Of a stretch of 5,964 nucleotides of DNA, positions 1 through 5,715 are shown piece by piece. Positions within the stretch are counted from its first letter, which is position 1. Each line of letters opens with the position of its first letter. The position numbers were made by a program, and so were the translations under genes. This DNA comes from Actinomycetes bacterium. Lineage in GTDB: Bacteria; Actinomycetota; Actinomycetes; Actinomycetales; Cellulomonadaceae. The stretch spans positions 1 to 5,964 of the forward strand of contig JAEYNO010000353.1 of the NCBI GenBank assembly GCA_023412515.1. The letters run 5' to 3'. Under the pieces are notes generated by a model. That model was not told where the DNA came from. It saw only the letters and a list, made by a program, of their open reading frames with translations, and made no database searches.

Positions 1-847
1 GGTCGCGCTCGATGCGGCGGCGCTCGTCGTCGGCGGCGTCCACGGCCGCGCTGCGGGTCTCGCGCAGGTGCTCGGCGCGCCCCTCGGCGGCGTTCGCGCG
101 GGTCTCGGCCTCGCGGGCGGCGCGCTCGACGTCGGCACGCGACCGGCCACCCAGCAGCGCGCGACCGAGCCGCACCTGCGCGAGCGTCGTGAGCTGCACG
201 ACCAGCGCGGACACCCACGGCAGCACGACCGCGACCGGCACCGCGACGAAGGCCGGCACGTGGATCACGTCGAACGGCTGCCGGGGCGCGTCGACGAACG
301 GCGTCGCCAGCAGCACCCACGGCACCGCCGCGAACGACGCGGCCAGCGGCACCGCGACCGAGGTCAGGACGCTGGTGACCGCGGCGTGCGCGACCGCGAG
401 CCACGCGCGGTCGTCGCGGGCGCGCGGCCACCACGACCGCCGTCCCCACCCGGCGGGTGCGGGCGACGGCGGCGGCACGACCGCACCGAGCTGCGCGGCG
501 AGCCGCGTGCGCTCGATGCGCCCGTAGACGCGGGCCAGCGCGAGCGTGCCCAGCAGGACCGGGACGCCGACCACGACGAGCGCGGTGCCCACGCCCACCG
601 CGACGCCGGTGATCAGCAGGATCGCGGCGAGCACCGTGAAGAGCGTCGAGATCGCCAGCTGGCCCGCCCCGCTCCACGTGGCGGCGGAGACGGGGGCCAG
701 CAGGAGCGCGCGGCCGCCGCGCAGCGCGGGTGCGACGTGCTGCACGTCGACGGCGGCCGGGACGTGGTCGGACGGGTCGCGCGGGGCCGTGGTGGACGGG
801 ATGGACCGGCCCGCGCGGGGCGGGGCGGTGACGGGGCCGGAGGTCAT
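1..847 (-). CDS. Sensor histidine kinase, NarL/LiaS type, N-terminal part (cut by window edge)
   Basis: This is the N-terminal 282 residues of a two-component sensor kinase; the 3' part lies beyond base 1. Residues 1-45 are a Pro/Ala/Arg-rich cytoplasmic tail. Two hydrophobic hairpins follow, at about 66-105 and 148-222. The segment with GVAVGVGTALVVVGVPVLLG followed by ARVYGRIERTRLAAQLG resembles the actinobacterial 'putative sensor' membrane domain (PF13796 type). A charged Ala/Arg/Glu-rich helix at about 237-282 ends in AADDERRRIERD, which in HisKA_3 kinases immediately precedes the LHDG box with the phosphorylated His. The window stops one or two residues short of that histidine, so the HisKA_3 and HATPase domains are predicted, not seen. 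ATG at 847 is chosen because a -10-like TAGGTT lies 7 nt upstream and no Shine-Dalgarno is visible; an in-frame GTG two codons upstream is an alternative. A LuxR/NarL-type response regulator would be expected further left. The stimulus is unknown. Confidence 0.88.
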   Translation of the reverse strand, partial: MTSGPVTAPPRAGRSIPSTTAPRDPSDHVPAAVDVQHVAPALRGGRALLLAPVSAATWSGAGQLAISTLFTVLAAILLITGVAVGVGTALVVVGVPVLLGTLALARVYGRIERTRLAAQLGAVVPPPSPAPAGWGRRSWWPRARDDRAWLAVAHAAVTSVLTSVAVPLAASFAAVPWVLLATPFVDAPRQPFDVIHVPAFVAVPVAVVLPWVSALVVQLTTLAQVRLGRALLGGRSRADVERAAREAETRANAAEGRAEHLRETRSAAVDAADDERRRIERD

Positions 848-854
848 GACCACG

Positions 855-860
855 AACCTA
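855..860 (-). promoter_or_regulatory. -10 element of a probable leaderless promoter for the histidine kinase
   Basis: Read on the minus strand, TAGGTT fits the actinobacterial TANNNT -10 pattern. Seven bases separate it from the A of the ATG at 847, which would place transcription start at or next to the start codon. No GGAGG-like sequence precedes the ATG, as expected for a leaderless mRNA. No convincing -35 hexamer is visible at 16-18 bp spacing. Confidence 0.5.
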
Positions 861-900
861 GGGCGCGGGACGCGACGTCCGCGCCCGTGCTCGCCCACGG

Positions 901-930
901 ACCGGGGGTAGGGCTGCCCCCACCCCCGGT
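901..930. repeat. Inverted repeat with perfect 9-bp arms
   Basis: The arms ACCGGGGGT (901-909) and ACCCCCGGT (922-930) are exact reverse complements. An inner GGG/CCC pairing can extend the stem past a small bulge. The repeat lies between the cellulase terminator (976-1014) and the kinase promoter, 53 bp upstream of the kinase ATG. It could be a second, weaker transcription-end hairpin or a binding site for a regulator of the kinase. The sequence does not decide between these. Confidence 0.45.
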
Positions 931-975
931 GCAGCGGCCGGCACGGTGGCCGTCACGACGGCGGCGGGCACGACC

Positions 976-1014
976 GAGGGGCCGGCCCCGGGATCGTCCC
1001 GGGACCGGCCCCTC
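976..1014 (-). terminator. Strong hairpin terminator downstream of the GH48 gene
   Basis: Arms of 18 nt (976-993 and 997-1014) surround a 3-nt loop. All positions pair except 986/1004, which is C-A on the plus strand but becomes a G-U wobble in minus-strand RNA. The stem is therefore unbroken only in the cellulase transcript, which supports minus-strand use. It lies about 55 bp past the cellulase stop. There is no U-tract, as is common for terminators in GC-rich actinobacteria. Confidence 0.75.
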
Positions 1015-1043
1015 CCCTGCCGTGCACGAGGTCACGGTCAGGT

Positions 1044-1064
1044 CCGCCGGCGCAGGGCCGGCGG
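1044..1064 (-). terminator. Small hairpin directly after the cellulase stop codon
   Basis: CCGCCGGC (1044-1051) and GCCGGCGG (1057-1064) form a perfect 8-bp stem with a 5-nt loop, only 5 bp beyond the TGA at 1070-1072. It lies just before the larger 976-1014 hairpin, so the pair may work as a tandem terminator or as 3'-end protection of the cellulase mRNA. Short GC palindromes are common in such a genome, so its role is tentative. Confidence 0.4.
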
Positions 1065-1069
1065 GTGCC

Positions 1070-3610
1070 TCAGCCGACGGCGCAGGTCGCGCCGTTCAGC
1101 GTGAAGGACGTCGGCGCCGTGTTGGTCCCCGAGTGGGAGCCGTTGAAGCCGATGTCCACCGACGCGCCCGGTGCGAGCGTGCCGTTCCACGCGGCGTTGG
1201 TGGCCGTCACGCTCGTGCCGGACTGCGACCAGGTCGCGCTCCAGCCCTGCTGGACGGTCTGGCCGTTGGCGAACGTGAACCGCAGGTTCCACCCGTTCAG
1301 GGCGGTGGTGCCGTTGTTGGTCACGCGCACCGAGGCCGTGAAGCCGGAGTTCCAGCTGCTGGCCGTGTACCTCACGGTGCACGCACCGGTCGACGTCGGC
1401 GTCGGGGTCGGGGTCGGGGTCGGGGTGACCGTCGGCGTCGGCGTGGGGGTCACGGTCGGCGTCGGGGTCGGCGTGGGCGTCGGCGTGACCGTGGGCGTCG
1501 GGGTCGGGGTCGGCGTGACCGTCGGCGTCGGGGTCGGCGTCGGGGTCGTGCCGTCGCTCTCGAACAGGCGGTGGTAGTCCGACAGCGCACCCGCGATGGC
1601 CGTCTGCGCCCAGAACCGGTGGTACGTGAACTGCGGGTCGACACCCGTGCTCAGCGCCGTCTGGACCTTCGACCACTGCGGGTCCTGCTTGTAGAACGAC
1701 CGGATGTCGAGGAACGACACGCCCGGCTTGATCTGGTCGCCGTTGGGCATGGTGCCCGACCAGCCGTTGGGCACGTAGACCCCGTTGCCGCCCGCGGTGT
1801 AGACGTCGTCGAACCGCTGGTAGTCGCCACGCGTCTCGACCGAGGTGACGCCCAGCGAGTCCTGGTTGTGCTCCCAGATCGCGTCGAGCAGGTCCTTGGC
1901 GGTGTCACGCGCCGCGGTGTCGCCCGAGCGGGCGGCGTAGAACAGCAGGGCGCGCGCGGTGTCGCCGGCGACGCCGACGTCCTGGCCCGAGCTCTTGACG
2001 GTGACGGTGAGGCCCGCGTTCGACCCCGGGTTGGTCGGGTTCCACGTGTCGGGCTTGCCCGACCACGTCAGCTCGGACGGCACCGACCAGTCCGCGCCGT
2101 CGGTCTCGACGTGGTCGACGACCCAGTCGGCCCACTTGTCGAGGATCTTCTTGGCCTTCGCGTTGCCGGTCTCGTAGTACAGCTCGGCGACGCGCTGCAC
2201 GCCCCACGCCTGCATGCCGAACCACTGGTTCGACGGCGGGTCGGCATACACGGGCGCCTCGGTGTAGGCCATGCCGTAGAACGTCGGCGTGCCGGCCGGG
2301 GGCTGCGCGTAGGCGCCGTCCCAGCTGTTGGTGGCGCCACCGGCGATCGGCCCGTTGCTCGACTGCAGCCACGTGTAGAACTCGAGCTGCCGGTCGAGCG
2401 CCTTCGTCCAGTCGGACTTGGCGGTCGGCGACTTGGGCGTCAGGGCCGGGTCGTTGGCCAGGGCCCACGCGGCGAACGGGTTCTGGTACCCGAAGTGCGC
2501 GTGCGACGAGCTGATGCGCCACGACCACGGCGACGACGTGTCGAGCGCGCCGCCCCACGCCATGTACCAGGACAGCAGGTAGTGCGCGGACTCGCGGTTG
2601 CTGCCGGCCGGGCAGGACGGCGACGTGCAGCCGATCTGCTTGAAGTACTTGTCGAACAGCGTGTACCGCAGGTAGTCGCCCATCTTCGACGCCTTGGCGA
2701 CGGTCTCGGCGACCTGCGCCTGCTTGCCCTGCTCGGTGGCCCACTTGTTGGCCCAGTACACGGCCTCGATCGCGCGCGCGTCGGCGTCCGACGCCGACGT
2801 GTACTTCCACTGCTTCGCGTACGACGCGTCGCCCGTGAAGATGTCGAGGAACCCGTTGCGCCCGCCCGACGTGAAGTCGTCGCACGTGGGCTGCGGGATG
2901 GTCTCCCACACCGACTCCTGCGGGCCGCGCTGGAACGTGTTGATGAGCGACATGCCCTGGTGCGACGGGCCGAGCTGGCAGCCAGGGCCGGGTGCGGCGC
3001 CGAAGCCGTAGACGTTGTCGACGTCGCCCAGCCAGTGCATCTGGTAGATGTCCGGCGAGCCGTACGCCGAGCGCAGCTCGGCGGCGAGCGGGTCGCGGCC
3101 GACCGAGACGCCGCTGCTCAGCTGCGACGGGTAGTTGCTCGGGTGGTTGTACTCGGCGGCGTACGTGGCCGGCTTGCTCGCGTCGTACGACGCGTTGGTC
3201 GGCTGGTCCTCCTTCTGCGGGATCATGTACGTCTCGAGGTTCTTCCACGCGGCGTTGAGCGGTGCCCACTCGCCGGTGGCCTGCCCGTAGAGGGCCTCGA
3301 GCCAGATCCAGTAGGAGTACGTCTCCGACGTCGTCTCGTGCCCGTAGTCGGGCGCCTCGACCATGAGCGTCTCGACCGCGTGGTACGGGATGCCCTGCGC
3401 GCTGAAGTACCCGTTGGCCGGGTCCTTGATCTTCTCGTACTGCTCGAGGAACCGCGTCTTGTACTCGTCGCTGACGATAGCGGCGGCCGGGGCCGGCCCG
3501 GCGCCGGACAGCGCGGAGGCGGCCTGCGCGCCGCCCGCGGCCACGAGCGTCACGCTCGTCAGGACGGCCCAGGCCGCTCTGACGGCGCGCCGTCGGGTGG
3601 GTGAGGTCAT
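1070..3610 (-). CDS. cel48A: Secreted GH48 reducing-end exocellulase with C-terminal CBM2
   Basis: This is a processive cellulase that releases cellobiose from chain ends; GH48 enzymes invert configuration and act from the reducing end. Of 846 residues, 1-30 are a signal peptide (basic RRR, hydrophobic 12-27, AQA cleavage motif at 28-30). The catalytic domain spans about 48-686, the family's usual length. It opens with FLEQYEKIKDPANGYFS and has VEAPDYGHETTSE (84-96) and YTSASDADARAIEAVYW (270-286). By comparison with Cel48F, Glu96 is the likely acid and an Asp near 275-277 the likely base; the exact Asp is not assigned. A Pro-Thr linker (688-740) leads to a CBM2 (743-846) with a Cys744/Cys843 disulfide pair and Trp753, Trp790 and Trp808 matching the exposed cellulose-binding tryptophans of CBM2a. 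ATG at 3610 follows GGAAAGG (3619-3625) and begins a complete signal peptide. Unlike Cellulomonas fimi CbhB, no fibronectin type III modules are present. It is flanked by terminator-like hairpins and is probably monocistronic. The symbol follows family naming, not a database match. Confidence 0.97.
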   Translation of the reverse strand: MTSPTRRRAVRAAWAVLTSVTLVAAGGAQAASALSGAGPAPAAAIVSDEYKTRFLEQYEKIKDPANGYFSAQGIPYHAVETLMVEAPDYGHETTSETYSYWIWLEALYGQATGEWAPLNAAWKNLETYMIPQKEDQPTNASYDASKPATYAAEYNHPSNYPSQLSSGVSVGRDPLAAELRSAYGSPDIYQMHWLGDVDNVYGFGAAPGPGCQLGPSHQGMSLINTFQRGPQESVWETIPQPTCDDFTSGGRNGFLDIFTGDASYAKQWKYTSASDADARAIEAVYWANKWATEQGKQAQVAETVAKASKMGDYLRYTLFDKYFKQIGCTSPSCPAGSNRESAHYLLSWYMAWGGALDTSSPWSWRISSSHAHFGYQNPFAAWALANDPALTPKSPTAKSDWTKALDRQLEFYTWLQSSNGPIAGGATNSWDGAYAQPPAGTPTFYGMAYTEAPVYADPPSNQWFGMQAWGVQRVAELYYETGNAKAKKILDKWADWVVDHVETDGADWSVPSELTWSGKPDTWNPTNPGSNAGLTVTVKSSGQDVGVAGDTARALLFYAARSGDTAARDTAKDLLDAIWEHNQDSLGVTSVETRGDYQRFDDVYTAGGNGVYVPNGWSGTMPNGDQIKPGVSFLDIRSFYKQDPQWSKVQTALSTGVDPQFTYHRFWAQTAIAGALSDYHRLFESDGTTPTPTPTPTVTPTPTPTPTVTPTPTPTPTPTVTPTPTPTVTPTPTPTPTPTSTGACTVRYTASSWNSGFTASVRVTNNGTTALNGWNLRFTFANGQTVQQGWSATWSQSGTSVTATNAAWNGTLAPGASVDIGFNGSHSGTNTAPTSFTLNGATCAVG
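1391..1549 (-). repeat. Pro-Thr linker repeat (hexanucleotide tandem array)
   Basis: Residues 688-740 of the cellulase are alternating Thr-Pro units, coded by repeated six-base units that read GGGGTC or GGCGTC on the plus strand. The array is broken by four valines (residues 698, 708, 720, 728), each in a TPTVTP context, giving blocks of unequal length. Such linkers are flexible, often O-glycosylated, and separate catalytic and binding modules in actinobacterial cellulases. The DNA repeat could change length by slippage. The mirror-image Val-Gly open frame on the plus strand is only a reflection of this repeat. Confidence 0.9.
1404..1425 (+). other. Four-run G-quadruplex motif in the linker DNA
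   Basis: On the plus strand, four GGGG runs (1404-1407, 1410-1413, 1416-1419, 1422-1425) are separated by three identical 2-nt TC loops, an ideal motif for a stable intramolecular quadruplex. The G-rich strand is the template strand of the cellulase gene, so any structure would form in DNA and not in the cellulase mRNA. Folding is inferred from sequence only. Confidence 0.55.
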
Positions 3611-3618
3611 GGTGCGAA

Positions 3619-3625
3619 CCTTTCC
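3619..3625 (-). promoter_or_regulatory. Ribosome binding site of the GH48 gene
   Basis: Minus-strand GGAAAGG ends 8 nt before the ATG at 3610. It is a moderate match to the anti-Shine-Dalgarno sequence and, together with the complete signal peptide that follows, fixes this start. Confidence 0.6.
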
Positions 3626-3640
3626 TGGCGTCGACCACGC

Positions 3641-3685
3641 GCGGCCTCGGTGCCGGCGTGGGCCCGGGCGGCGGCCTCGGTGCCG
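3641..3685. repeat. 15-bp direct repeat upstream of the cellulase gene
   Basis: GCGGCCTCGGTGCCG occurs at 3641-3655 and again, identically, at 3671-3685, separated by exactly 15 bp, so the period is 30 bp (about three helical turns). Both copies are 31-75 bp upstream of the cellulase start codon. The second copy forms part of the hairpin at 3664-3693. It may be a protein-binding pair or a chance duplication. Confidence 0.5.
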
Positions 3686-3693
3686 CCGCCCGG
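3664..3693 (-). other. 12-bp perfect hairpin in the cellulase 5' region
   Basis: CCGGGCGGCGGC (3664-3675) pairs fully with GCCGCCGCCCGG (3682-3693) across a 6-nt loop (CTCGGT). It lies about 53 bp upstream of the cellulase ATG and about 165 bp past the permease stop. If the cellulase promoter is upstream, this hairpin sits in the mRNA leader and could stabilise it. Otherwise it may be a second terminator for the exporter operon. No U-tract follows. Confidence 0.45.
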
Positions 3694-3801
3694 TCCTGCA
3701 CGAAGGAACGGACCGCGAGGGTCACGACGACGGGCGTCGCGCCCGGGCGCGGCCTGGACGCGCTCACTCTGTGGGGGCGCACAGGTGCCGTCCAGGTGGC
3801 G

Positions 3802-3809
3802 AAACGCTT
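3802..3809. promoter_or_regulatory. LacI-family operator-like core AAACGCTT
   Basis: AAACGCTT fits the AANCGNTT core shared by many LacI-family operators, with the central CG that these regulators contact. The outer bases do not match the cre consensus, so only the core is supported. It lies in the same intergenic region as the better CelR/CebR-like box at 3825-3838, with 26 bp between centres. Confidence 0.25.
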
Positions 3810-3824
3810 AGGGACGGCGGTTGG

Positions 3825-3838
3825 TGGGAGCGCGACCA
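3825..3838. promoter_or_regulatory. CelR/CebR-like operator upstream of the cellulase gene
   Basis: TGGGAGCGCGACCA matches 12 of 14 positions of TGGGAGCGCTCCCA, the palindrome bound by the cellobiose-responsive LacI-family repressors CelR of Thermobifida fusca and CebR of Streptomyces. One half-site is perfect; the two mismatches (positions 10 and 11) fall in the other half. The site lies 214 bp upstream of the cellulase ATG, between it and the ABC permease stop, as expected for repression relieved by cello-oligosaccharides. No clear -10/-35 pair was found beside it. The regulator gene is not in the window. Confidence 0.5.
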
Positions 3839-3858
3839 GGCCCGCGCCGCGCGGGCCT
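3838..3858 (-). terminator. Hairpin at the end of the ABC exporter operon
   Basis: AGGCCCGCG (3838-3846) and CGCGGGCCT (3850-3858) are perfectly complementary over 9 bp with a 3-nt loop. The hairpin begins at the last base of the permease TGA (3858-3860), so it is a likely terminator for the two-gene exporter operon. It lacks a U-tract and shares base 3838 with the CelR/CebR-like box. Confidence 0.5.
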
Positions 3859-4733
3859 CAGGTCCAGCGGAAGAGCCGCACCGCGAGCGGCAGCCCCACC
3901 GCTGCCCACACGCCCATGACCAGCAGCGCCGCACCCGGGAACGGCTGCCCGACCCACGCCGCCGTCATCGCCTGCGTCGCGGCGCCCAGCGGCGTCCACC
4001 GCGCGAGCGCCTGCACGACGTCCGGCATGAGCGGCAGCGGCAGCCACACGCCCGCGAAGAACAGCGACACGAAGTACAGCGTCATGCCCCAGCCGTTGGC
4101 CGCGGCGGCCGTCGGCGCGAGCGCCGCGACCAGCGACCCCAGCGCGAACGTCGACAGCACGGCCAGCAGGAACGCGAGCAGCACCGTCGCGACGTGCACG
4201 GGCGTCGCGATGCCGAGCACGACGACGCCCGCCCCGACCGCGAGCAGCGCGGCCGCCACGAGCGCGACCAGGTGCACCACGACCTGCGCGACCAGCAGCC
4301 GCGCCGGCCCGACAGGGGTCGTCGAGAGCCGGCGCAGCACGCCGCGCTGCCGGTACGTCGCGACGACCGCGGGGAAGGTCGACAGCGCGACCGTGCCGAC
4401 CGCGAGGGACAGGACCGTCGGGGTGTACCCCGTGATCGCCGAGATCCCCGCGAGCGCGGGGTCGCTCTCGTCGTACGGCTGGTCGGCCCACGGCATCACC
4501 AGGCCCAGCACCGTGAGCAGCAGGGCCGGGAACAGCAGCGAGAAGAACAGCACCGACGGGTCGCGCAGGAACAGCCGCGCCTCGACGAGCGTCATGCGCA
4601 GCAGCGCGCCGCCGCGGCCCGTGCGCCGGCGGGCGTCGTGCGGGGCCGGTGCGAGCGCGCCGCGCCCACGCGCGGGGGCGGGGCCGCGCGCGGGGACGGG
4701 CGCACCCGCCGGGACAGGGGTCGTGGGGCTCAT
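3858..4733 (-). CDS. ABC-2 type exporter permease (DrrB-like)
   Basis: This is the membrane subunit of a drug- or lipid-type ABC exporter, paired with the ATPase just upstream. Its 291 residues hold a 46-residue Pro/Ala/Arg-rich cytoplasmic extension and then a typical ABC-2 permease with six predicted membrane helices at about 62-80, 103-124, 146-174, 181-206, 215-232 and 266-285. Family features are the amphipathic EARLFLRDPSVLFF entry, the cytoplasmic YRQRGVLRRLSTTPVGPARLL loop (127-147), which probably contacts the ATPase, and FFAGVWLPLPLMPDVVQALA (225-244) before the last helix. ATG at 4733 is chosen because GGAGGT lies 5 nt upstream. Met47 (4595) would give a more usual N terminus but has no ribosome binding site. 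One base separates it from the ATPase stop, so translation is probably coupled. The substrate cannot be read from the sequence. The terminator-like hairpin at 3838-3858 follows. Confidence 0.9.
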   Translation of the reverse strand: MSPTTPVPAGAPVPARGPAPARGRGALAPAPHDARRRTGRGGALLRMTLVEARLFLRDPSVLFFSLLFPALLLTVLGLVMPWADQPYDESDPALAGISAITGYTPTVLSLAVGTVALSTFPAVVATYRQRGVLRRLSTTPVGPARLLVAQVVVHLVALVAAALLAVGAGVVVLGIATPVHVATVLLAFLLAVLSTFALGSLVAALAPTAAAANGWGMTLYFVSLFFAGVWLPLPLMPDVVQALARWTPLGAATQAMTAAWVGQPFPGAALLVMGVWAAVGLPLAVRLFRWT

Positions 4734-4734
4734 G

Positions 4735-5715
4735 TCACACCTCCGCAGCGGTCGTGGCGGGTCGGGGGTCGGCGTCGGTCGACGCGGACGGGTCGGCGTC
4801 CGCACCCGTGAGGGAGACGAACGCGTCCTCGAGCGACGCGCGCTCGAGACGGACGTCGGTGGTGCGCACCCCCGCGCGCGCGAGCGCGACGAGCGCGTCC
4901 TGCGCGAGCGCGCCGCCGCCGCGCACGACGAGCGCGCCGTCGGCCACGCGCGCGTCCCGCACGTCGGGGACGCCCGCGAGCGCCGCGAGCAGCGCGGCAT
5001 CCGGCACGGGGACCTCGGGGCGCACGTGCAGCACCTGCTCGCCGTGCGCGAGGCGCACGATCTCGGCGGGCGTACCGACGACCGCGACCCGGCCCGACGC
5101 GATGAGCGCGATCCGGTCGCACAGCCGCTCGGCCTCCTCCATGAGGTGCGTGACCAGCACGATCGTGACGCCCGCGTCGCGGATCGCCTCGACCACTGCC
5201 CACGTCTCGCGGCGCGCGTGCGGGTCGAGCCCGGTGGTGAGCTCGTCGAGGATCGCGAGCTGCGGCCGCCCGACGAGCGCGAGCGCGACCGACAGCCGCT
5301 GCTTCTGCCCGCCCGAGAGGTCCTTGAACGCGGCGTCGCGCTTGCCGGCCAGGCCCAGCAGGTCGAGCAGGTCCGCCGGGTCGGCGGGGTCGGCGTAGAA
5401 CGACGCGTACAGGTCGAGCGCCTCGGCGACGCGCAGCCGGTCCGGCAGCGCGGACTCCTGCAGCTGCAGGCCGACCTGCTCGTGCAGCGCCGCGGCGTCG
5501 CGCGTCGGGTCGAGGCCGAGCACCTCGACCGTGCCGCCGTCGGGGCGGCGCAGCCCGGCGATCATCTCGACCGTCGTGGTCTTGCCGGCGCCGTTGCGGC
5601 CGAGCACGCCGTAGATCTCGCCGCGCTCGACGGTCAGGGAGACGTCCTGGACGGCGAGCGTGCTGCCGTAGGCCTTGCGCAGGCGCTCGGCCCGGACGAC
5701 GGGTGCGGTGGTCAT
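4735..5715 (-). CDS. ABC exporter ATP-binding protein (DrrA/CcmA-like)
   Basis: This is the cytoplasmic ATPase that drives the adjacent ABC-2 permease, at 326 residues close to the family's usual length. The nucleotide-binding domain covers about 6-215: Walker A GRNGAGKTT (39-47, Lys45), a Q-loop around VGLQLQES (81-88), signature LSGGQKQR (133-140), Walker B LAILDE (153-158) with Glu158 as catalytic base, D-loop TTGLDP (160-165) and switch His190 in VTHLMEE. Leu159 replaces the commoner Pro of DEPTTGLD; to my recollection this is a frequent variant among actinobacterial members. The C-terminal region (about 225-305) ends in SLEDAFVSLTG, as in DrrA-type proteins, followed by an Asp/Ala/Thr-rich tail. 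The start is set by GGAGGT at 5720-5725, 4 nt before the ATG. It is the first gene of the exporter pair. The substrate is unknown: multidrug, antibiotic and envelope-lipid export are all possible. Confidence 0.95.
   Translation of the reverse strand: MTTAPVVRAERLRKAYGSTLAVQDVSLTVERGEIYGVLGRNGAGKTTTVEMIAGLRRPDGGTVEVLGLDPTRDAAALHEQVGLQLQESALPDRLRVAEALDLYASFYADPADPADLLDLLGLAGKRDAAFKDLSGGQKQRLSVALALVGRPQLAILDELTTGLDPHARRETWAVVEAIRDAGVTIVLVTHLMEEAERLCDRIALIASGRVAVVGTPAEIVRLAHGEQVLHVRPEVPVPDAALLAALAGVPDVRDARVADGALVVRGGGALAQDALVALARAGVRTTDVRLERASLEDAFVSLTGADADPSASTDADPRPATTAAEV
4739..4744 (-). promoter_or_regulatory. Ribosome binding site of the permease, inside the ATPase gene
   Basis: A perfect GGAGGT, coding part of the final Glu-Val of the ATPase, lies 5 nt before the permease ATG at 4733. 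It decides in favour of the long permease start and implies translational coupling of the two subunits. Confidence 0.85.

Noticed and set aside
844..1035. A 63-codon minus-strand frame between cellulase and kinase
   Set aside because: It runs through the strong terminator hairpin and the 901-930 inverted repeat, overlaps the kinase start out of frame, and has a Gly/Arg/Pro-rich composition without features of a protein.
1065..1577. Plus-strand frame encoding a Val-Gly repeat protein
   Set aside because: The VGVGVG repeat is the exact antisense of the Thr-Pro linker codons of the cellulase.
68..3604. A 1178-codon open frame on the plus strand running antisense through the kinase and the cellulase gene
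   Set aside because: Its product is a monotonous Arg/Gly/Ala/Val-rich sequence with no domain. Long stop-free antisense frames are expected in very GC-rich coding DNA, and the minus-strand genes here have clear families.
3598..3610. Possible twin-arginine (Tat) signal at the cellulase N terminus (TRRRAVRAA)
   Set aside because: Consecutive arginines are present, but the hydrophobic Phe-Leu positions of the Tat motif are missing; an ordinary Sec signal peptide explains the sequence better.
3769..3784. CTGTG...CACAG imperfect palindrome upstream of the cellulase
   Set aside because: Only the outer 5 bp of each arm are symmetric and the centre does not match; no known operator consensus fits.
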